From Roridomyces roridus (taxonomy: Eukaryota; Basidiomycota; Agaricomycetes; Agaricales; Mycenaceae), in contig JARKIF010000055.1 of the NCBI GenBank assembly GCA_029378245.1, positions 217,368 to 281,367 on the forward strand: a stretch of 64,000 bases of DNA. Direction: 5' to 3'. Under the pieces are notes generated by a model that worked only from the letters and a program-made list of their open reading frames with translations, was not told the DNA's origin and ran no database searches. A program made the translations under genes and the position numbers. Of this stretch, positions 57,033-64,000 are shown in pieces (position 1 is the first letter of the stretch; each line of letters starts with the position of its first letter).

Positions 57033-60000
57033 ATGTCCATCAGGCGCTTCAAGGGTCGATTGCGGACATGGCAAGTCCTGGGCTCTACCACCGGCGTCGA
57101 CGACTGCGCCCCCGCCCCACCAGTCAAGAAACTCCGTTTGGGTCCCATGAAACTTGCCCAGTATCAAGACAATCGGGCCATACAGCGTAAGGAAACCTGG
57201 GATGATCAGTGGATGCAACGAAACGACAAGCTTTGGGCTGACGCTGGATAGTCATGTCCACCACCAATCGTCAAAATCTTCTCGCCCTCCAAGAAATGGC
57301 CGCCGCCCCCGAATTCGATGCATCAAATGCACCAGATCTGCTGACGGTCGCAGGCGTGCTGGATGGGACACATGAAGCTCAAATCAGTCATGCTGGTGGG
57401 GACCATGGGGGTGAAACGTTGGAGGACATCATTGAGCTTACAGAACGGGCAAGGTGAGTTTCTTTCGCTGGAATAGCACACCAATCTAATAACTTGTGTC
57501 AGGACTCGATGCAAGGATACAAGAACCCGCCGTGACCGTACTCAGAAAAGGAACGATGCTTTTGCCGCGCTGATGTATGTGCTCTAAACCTACTATAGAA
57601 ATCAACCAACTCAAAACAACAAGACTAGATGAGTCTCGATACAGACGAATCTATATCTAAACAACCCAATCACGAAGCTCCGGAGCGAGTGACAACTATA
57701 TTGACAGCAGGCGAAGGCGAGTATAAGTCCCTAGTACAGGGCCTTATGAAAGGTTGTAGGGAATACTGTGATATTGTCTCGATATGATTGGTCGAGTTTT
57801 GTATTGCGAATCAAAATCCTTGATGAAAACCAAGGATGGCGATTCTAAAGCGTTTTGTAGATTTTAAAGCTTCACAGCTAACACAAAAGATAGATTGAGT
57901 TTGGCTAAAGCCGGGTTTTTGCAATAAAGCAGGTATTTGGGTCTCTCGATCCCTTTTACACTGGTATCTGAAGACGACAGCGACCGATACAACACGGATT
58001 TCACAAATTCCAACAATTCCTGAACCAATTCCTGACACTGAACACACAACCAGACCCTAACTGACACACAAACCGTACCAAAGCCGTAGCAAGCCTTCCA
58101 AAGCTGCCACTGAGCTGAAACCCTAATCACAATCCAACTGGCACTCGGACCAACTATGCTTCAAACTCGATTCACACAACAGGAGCCAACAAACAACAAT
58201 TTAGATTTTCAAGGGCGATTGCTTATTCTACGCAATGCACCTTCGAAAGCCTCGGACAAATCCCGTAGTCGCAGCTGGTAGCTTGCTAGTGGGGGAAGTA
58301 TCCGTTTTCTTCTTGGGTAACACTCTATCTACTTTATACATGTCCGGGAATCATATGATAGTACAAACGAATGGCGCAATAATGATGAATCTCCCACGTA
58401 TCCTGAATAGAAACGACCTGATTGGTTGATCTGGCACTGGTGCTCAGTCAGCCAGAGCGCCAAGCCATGATTCAGCATGTTATCTCGTGATTCCATCGCT
58501 GATCCATGACTCGGACAGTTTGGATATCTTGTATCCCTTCTTCCCCTCCAGAGTATGGCCTCAAAACGTACTCCCACGTGTTGTAGGTTTCGAACGATAC
58601 CCATATCTCCCACTCTTGGTCTCGGATACCAGCAGATACTTGACCAAAAGTCCGTATCCAAGCCGGAATCCACTTGTTCCGACAGGTGATGGCTACTACG
58701 TCACTTCCATCGGACCCGTCTCGGCGGTCTGCTCATGTTTCAGGTCATTCGGCCGACTTGCCTATCATTCCGTGAACTCCCGAACCTCCGAATTGCACTT
58801 GCACCAAGGTTCGAACTGCTGACAATCGTACAACGGTTAAGAACTGTTTAATTGGTGTATCCCATTGGTAAGGCAGGTATCCACACCTCCTACGTGTTTC
58901 GGAGTGAGTCCATCAGTCGTATCCAGGTAAATACCCTTCAACCTGTACAGTACTCTAAAGTATCCACCATACTGACTGTCTCTGGGCTCGACATCAGCTC
59001 TCGTATTGAGATCATATAGTATGGAAACCACATCTGAAATCGTGCAAAATACGCATTTTCAAGGGCAGTCAAATTCCATGCTCATCAGCGCAGATGCCCA
59101 GCATGCTCAAGGCGTACTCGGCTTTCCGTGCGCGCGGCAAGCCAGACAAAGGGACGAAGGCCAGCCAGAGCTTACCAGGTCACGGTCATTGATCTTTTCA
59201 GTGCGTGCCTCGTTTCTTTCTTTTCATTTTCGATCTTACCAGAGGTCCAGCGGAGCAAGTGAGACGCTATCTCTTCCCCTGGGTTGTGGGGGTTTTTCAG
59301 CCGCCCTTCTTAGACTCGGCCTTGTGCCGTCTGTGCCGTGGACGCCCACTTTCGTCTTTACCATGGCCACCCTCGACTTCTATCGTGTCTCCCATGCCCG
59401 GTGTCCTCAGTTTTCGATATACGCCTTTACTAAAACCCTGGCTGATTTACACGGGGTGCGTGGTTTTATTGCGCTCCCTCAGGCTGTTAGCTGACTTTTT
59501 TTTACAGGTTCCTGTTCGTTCGACCATGCATCAACACTTCTCCATCGCCCTCGCGACCTCTACCTCGGACCTACGTCGACGTACGGAACTTCAGTATTGA
59601 CACACCTTGGCCCGAGGATCCCGCCTGGCGAATGAAGAATTGTTTTCCGGCGTGCAGCTACAGGAAGACGAGTTAATTTTCAGCATGCTGGTCACGATGG
59701 ACGGGAATGACTCGTTGAGCGGGTTCTACGACGCGGGCCCGGTGATGATGGCCCTGGGAGACGAATGAGCGCTGGGATGATCGCGATGCAAGTGACGGTA
59801 TTACCTGCCGCGCGCGCAAGTCGATGAGTGGGCGAGGCGCCGTCTGGCCATATTTTGCCTTCGGATGACAATGTGAGTTTTTCATTTGATGAGTATTGTT
59901 TTGAAGTTAATGGCTGGGCAGGGAGCGGAAAATCCGTGCAAGGAGCGTTGGAAGAATATGCTGAACGACGTGACAGCAAAAATGTGGGGCATCTTCGACG

Positions 60001-60173
60001 AGACGGGTCTGTTTCTATGCCTGTGTCGACACGGGTTTGCTCTGGTTATGGTGGACATGCTGCGCAGCGGGGAGCTGTAAGTCTTTCTCCTCTTGAGCTT
60101 CAAATCTTACTGAATGACTTTGTCAGGTCTAAATATCCTCTGGCTGTGGTCGAGCACCTCCTCAAGCATTTCG
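57033..60173 (+). pseudogene. KDZ transposase, broken by frameshifts and an internal insertion
   Basis: Piece 1 (57033-57575) gives QNLLALQEMAAAPEFDASNA, TLEDIIELTERAR and, after an intron at about 57455-57501, RRDRTQKRNDAFAALM. This is the usual N-terminus of KDZ proteins with a CxC1-type Cys cluster. Piece 2 (about 59170-60173) gives YQVTVIDLF, HARCPQFSIYAFTKTLADLH, WRMKNCFPACSYR, QEDELIFSMLVTMDGNDSL (with the catalytic Asp region), YYLPRAQVDEWARRRL and ERWKNMLNDVTAKMWGIFDE, then YPLAVVEHLLKHFG. Introns near 59216-59257, 59458-59510, 59874-59920 and 60078-60126 survive, but frames shift near 59663 and 59800. The rest of the protein after LLKHFG, including the Z-type C-terminal part, is absent. 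So the gene is dead but recently so. Confidence 0.8.
57594..59165. other. Foreign AT-rich segment inside the KDZ gene, unidentified
   Basis: It replaces the Cys-cluster region of the KDZ gene. The first part holds LTR-like features (TATAAGTCCC near 57720), and minus-strand frames of 60-114 codons occur (for example 58329-58673 with WEIWVSFETYNTWEYVLRP in one frame). No pol motif or terminal repeat pair was found, so whether this is a decayed retrotransposon is open. Confidence 0.35.
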
Positions 60174-61235
60174 GAGCCGTAGCTGTAATATGTAGCCAAA
60201 AACATGTGGCCGTAGCCATGATGCCAGATTACTTCAACACTGGAGCTAGCCATGCCCTGGCTACAGCCCTCTGCTCAACCTCTATATACTGCCCCTACCC
60301 AGCGGCAAAATAGGCCGGTCTGGACCTGCTCCTGCCTCTTTTGTATATTATTTACGGTTGGAATTTATTGCCCGCCCCATCAGCACACCAAATACACAAA
60401 AATTCTTGATGCAATCAAGCCTGTTTGCTGGCTACGCTGCCGCTCCCTGCCGCCCCTCGCTTGCCACTTCGCTTAATCGTGCCCGCCCTCGCGCACCCAA
60501 CGCGCCTCGCGCCCCCGCCCTTGCGCCCCCCGCCCTCGCGTTCCCAGTTTACCGCGCTTGCACTACGCCTACCTCGCACGGTGCGTACAAACCTATTCGC
60601 TGCTCATTTCAATCCCTCCCCATCCTCAATGCCGCGCGCTGTAAACCGTCAGTCCGAGACTCGCCCCTGGACTCCATGCTCCGTTTGCCGCGCTATATAT
60701 AGTTCTTGTTTTCTCTTTCCCCCTTCCATCCGACACCCGCGTTCTGTAAAACCGGCAGCAAGAGACCCGCCCCCTTGGGACTCCCATGCTCCGTATGCCG
60801 GCCTTTCCCTCCATCTGCTCCATTCTTTCTTTCCCTCCCCTGCCTTCCCTTCCCTTCCCTTCCCTTCCTCCTTCCCATCGTTCCAGTATGCTGCTGATGA
60901 ACGGGCGACCTACAGCTACACCCTTGCCACCGGGCAAAGCCTCATCCCACACGCCCACGAGACGAACGTCCCGAACTCGAGGTTCATGCCGGCACCTCAT
61001 CCCCGCCCTCCCTGTCCTCTCCCCGCTCGAAATACGCCTTCATTTCGCCGCACACCGTCAATTTCCTGCTCCAGACGCGTGCTTGAGACGCACTCCAGCG
61101 CCATCCCGACGCACTTCCTCCCCCGCCCCAGTCTCGTCTCGCTACAGCCATGTACTGTGTACTTACCCATTTTTTTTCAAAAAAAAACCTGTCCATCACG
61201 TCGACATGATGGACCCTCAGTAGTAACGTCTTATC
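60174..61235. other. No supported gene
   Basis: A GC- and pyrimidine-rich stretch. The 271-codon plus frame at 60425-61240 is Pro/Ser/Arg-rich low complexity with no motif. A CCCTT tandem run lies at about 60843-60868, and a 24-bp near-perfect palindrome (GTCCATCA...TGATGGAC) lies at 61190-61213. Confidence 0.4.
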
Positions 61236-61319
61236 GCTAGTATGCCGTACTGGTAAATGGCATGACCTGACTCCGTTATCTTCCGTGGGAAGGCTGTGGG
61301 TTCGACTCCCGCTGGTAGC
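61236..61319 (+). tRNA. tRNA-like gene with long variable arm (possibly Ser/Leu class or a pseudo-tRNA)
   Basis: The B-box consensus GGTTCGACTCC is perfect (61299-61309), inside a 5-bp T-stem GTGGG/CCCGC. The 3' TGGTAGC pairs with 5' GCTAGTA apart from one mismatch and one wobble. The D-arm TGCC/GGCA holds a GG-containing loop, and CTTCC/GGAAG fits a class II variable arm. The anticodon arm folds only with an 8-base loop around CTGACTCC, so the anticodon is uncertain. A T-run at 61343-61355 would terminate RNA polymerase III. Confidence 0.45.
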
Positions 61320-61503
61320 ATTCATCAGTCCAATTCTCAACCTTTTTTTTTTTTTCTCTCTTCAATTTACGCATTCAAGTCACTGTAGACAGCATTTACA
61401 AGTCCATTCCATTCGTACATTCACATAAAATTACAATCATAAGCGGTATCATACGACATGAAGAGGAGACACAGAGATAACGAAAAGAGGGCAAGAAAAA
61501 AAA

Positions 61504-64000
61504 CTACGCCGAGCCCTGCGCAGCTGCACGAAGTCCATAGAACGCCATCTCGGCGTCATCCACCGCCTTTTCCCACTCTTTCGACAACCCACCGGCCTCC
61601 TTCTCCGCGCAACCCCACCAATACAATGCCGCCAACCACACTGTAAACACCATTCAGCCCCGGCGCGACCAAGACCCCCCAATCCTGCAGCTTCTTATCC
61701 CCCCAGCCCGACGCGTCCTTCGAATGCTCCACACGCCACGCAGGCTGCATCGACTTCCACCACGCCCGCCACTGCTCTTGAATCTCGCGAGGTCAGTGAT
61801 CGTCCGGTTATTCTTGCGGCCACCGCCGATCCACTGCGCCACCTCGGTCGGACGACCTCCAGAGGGCAGAGAAAGGTACCCACCACCCTCATCACCTCGT
61901 ACTCCCGTTTCCAAGCTCCCCCATGCACGCAGCAAGAAGTCAAAACTCCGGCCCAAATCCTCGCCCGTGATCTTCTGAAGCTCAGCCTCAAAGAACGCCG
62001 GAGCATTCTCCGAGATTTCCACTCCAATACGATGATCAGCATCCTCGTCGGCAGAGTTGGGCGGTGAATCGACGACAGGGGTGTGAGGAGAGGGCTCATC
62101 GAGCTCGGGAGCAGATTGAGATTCGACGTGGGGATGGGAGGACGCAGATCTTCGAGGGCCGGTGCGCCATGGATATCGACGTTGGCAGCGGCAGGAGCGA
62201 GGTCTTCGAGGGAGGGTGCGCACTGCATCTCCACATCCGGATTGGGAGGAGGCAGCTCGTCGAGCGAGTGCTGCATTTCGACGTTGGAGGCAGCATCGAC
62301 GACGAGAGCAGTCGTCTCCTCGAGAGCGGGCGCGGGTTCCATCTCGACATCGGAGGCAAGAGCTGGGGACTGCGAGGAGGTCTTCGTCGGTCGAATCAGC
62401 GCATCTGCAGCCAGCATCTCCTTGAGGGAGGGACGGCGCGGAGGCATAACGACTTGGACGGGAACAACGGGCTGGATGGGGATGTTGGGCTGGATGGCGA
62501 CGACAGGCGTCGTATCCGGAACAGGCGTCGCAGGTGTCGTTTGCTGGGGAGCAGACGGTGTAGACTCCATACTTGCCGCGGGTCCAACGGCTGGAGGAGC
62601 GGGAGGATTGTAGCAGCTGCGACGGGCGGCGAGCTGGTGTGGTGCTGCGGGTAGAGGGGCGGCTGCCCGGTAATGGCCTTACAGGCGAGGGCGAGGCGGC
62701 TCCTTCGCCTTCGCCTTCAGACCCAACGCCTTGGTCCCGGGGCCCAAACCCATTTTCTCCATCAACTCGATTCTGTTGGGCGCGAGCGAGGGTTCGCGGT
62801 AAAGGTCGGGCTTGGGATTCGCTGCTCCTCCTCACTCCCATCCTCGTCTTCGTCTTCATCCTCATCCTCGTCGTAATCCTCCCCTCCTATATCCTCCACT
62901 GCATGGGCAATCGTGTAAAGTGCGCCGGACAGGCCTGGGGTCGAGGCGGATGGTTGTCGGGGACTCGTGCCTGCCAAAGCAGCGTTGGCAGAGTCTTCCG
63001 CAGCTGGAAACGACTCATTAGCATGTCGTCGCCGTCTTCATGTAACATGCACTTACTGTAGGCCGTCCCAAGATACTGTTTGTAGAACCCCGAGATGTTC
63101 GTCTGGAACTTCTGCTTCTGCCAAGCTGCGAAGGAGACGGGTACCGTCGCGTTGTTGCGGCCTACTGCCAGACTACGCCGATTCGTTAGTTTACTCCAGA
63201 GCCAACAGGAAAAAAACGATCACTGAACGGTACTGATTTCTCCTCCGTACTTGGGCATTGGACCACCCACGACGATGAACGCTTGACACCCAGTGTACTC
63301 CGTGATTCCTTTCATAATTGGCGTCAGGAAGCGGCCCAGATTGTTGATGCAGCTATGGCGTCGCATTAGCACCGAAGTTTTCAAGCTGCACCGAATATCA
63401 CCTACTTCTGTTTGGCCTCGGGCGTCTGGGAAGGTCCATCCTTCAACGCCTTCAAGTACTCCGCCCTCTTCTTCGCACCCTCCTCTTTGGCACGCTTGGC
63501 GTATTCATCCTGCTCCACCTTGGGCAGCTTTTTGAAAGCGGTGCGAGCAACGTCGGCACGGAAGGCAGCTTTCGGAGTCTCCTCCAAGGCCACGGCGTCA
63601 CCATCATGCAGCTCCTTCCAGGCGTCGGCGACGAGCGTGCGCTGTTCCTCCACCGTCTCGCGCTGGTATTGCTGATACGCCTGGCGCGACTTCGGGGGCA
63701 TTTTCAGGCCGGACAACTTGGCAGTCAGCACATTGAAGGGGTTGAGGGCGTTGCCTTTCTTGGTGGCGGTCGGCGCGTTGACCTTGCGTGCACGGTACTT
63801 GAACCAACGAGTAATGCGCTGGAGGAGGAGATTCAGTGAGAAGAGAGTCGGTGATGCTGAGGTAAGACACTTACATCATTCAAGACGTTGACGCGAGCGA
63901 TCTTCTCCTCGCGTTCTTTCTCACTCAACTCTTCCTCGGCAAGGGAACTGTGGGGTCGTACTCGGGAGGGGAAGAGTTGGCTCCTCGTGATCAGCAAACG
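61504..64000 (-). CDS. Large protein of an uncharacterised basidiomycete multigene family, 5' partial, with two compensating frameshifts
   Basis: The start lies beyond 64000. Visible exons give ITRWFKYRARKVNAP, NPFNVLTAKLSGLKMPPKSR, YAKRAKEEGAKKRAEYLKAL, FLTPIMKGITEYTGCQAFIV and WQKQKFQTNISGFYKQYLG. An acidic repeat (GGEDYDEDEDEDEDEDGSEE) and an imperfect VEMQ/VDIH-type repeat follow. The C-terminus has ISENAPAFFEAELQKITGED, RSFDFLLRAWGSLETG, then EQWRAWWKSMQPAWRVE, and finally ALYWWGCAEKEAGGLSKEWE up to the stop at 61504. The WWxxxQPxWR segment is offset from both neighbours: the frame shifts near 61795 and returns near 61645. I know the family as a large one near mobile elements; its function is unknown. 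Confidence 0.55.

Noticed and set aside
60425..61240. 271-codon open frame
   Set aside because: Low-complexity Pro/Ser/Arg sequence from pyrimidine-rich DNA including a CCCTT repeat; no domain and no splice structure.

Overview
The window looks like a repeat-rich stretch of a mushroom-forming basidiomycete (Agaricomycetes). The reasons are very short introns (about 42-60 nt, GTRNGT...YAG) in almost every readable gene, and several families characteristic of these fungi: KDZ and Plavaka transposases, fungal TET/JBP-type dioxygenases, a Crypton-like tyrosine recombinase, and large nameless multigene families. No ordinary single-copy housekeeping gene was recognised. All family assignments are read by eye from motifs, without database searches.

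Layout. 1-8949: the 3' end of a large transposase-like gene, split 13 codons before its stop by a complete, young LTR retrotransposon (1444-8904). The retroelement carries gag-protease but no reverse transcriptase or integrase, and its leader holds two arrays of short palindromic repeats. 9766-13280: two divergent hypothetical genes, one with a frameshift, and a 1.5-kb element with ACGTTGA subterminal repeats. 15779-18512: a motif cluster (ATTTCCGC), a broken TET/JBP dioxygenase, a Ser/Ala-rich reading frame and a DUF6532-like gene. 18513-33603: a stretch bounded by 62-bp inverted repeats, possibly one old 15-kb element, containing an apparently complete Plavaka-type transposon (21566-28044) and a non-autonomous element with an 8-bp target duplication (29658-32740).

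34096-36885: a probable LTR, a 3' fragment of a second Plavaka transposase and a fragment of an MFS (allantoate-permease-like) transporter. 37505-41498: a multi-exon tyrosine recombinase with its catalytic residues, preceded by three 22-bp tandem repeats and convergent with a second gene 35 bp away. 41989-45234: a 3.2-kb element with 0.5-kb terminal inverted repeats and an 8-bp target duplication. 47069-48122: the 3' end of a Ty1/copia element, then two copies of a hairpin repeat.

48749-64000: four same-strand genes end in an intact-looking TET/JBP dioxygenase (54887-56702). This gene is divergent from a broken KDZ transposase (57033-60173) about 330 bp away. A tRNA-like gene and a further large multigene-family gene follow. 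TET/JBP enzymes modify 5-methylcytosine, and in basidiomycetes they are known to have expanded together with KDZ transposons. The 48.7-60.2 kb block is therefore the best candidate for a mobile element with DNA-modification cargo. The linkage is visible here; the functional coupling is inference.
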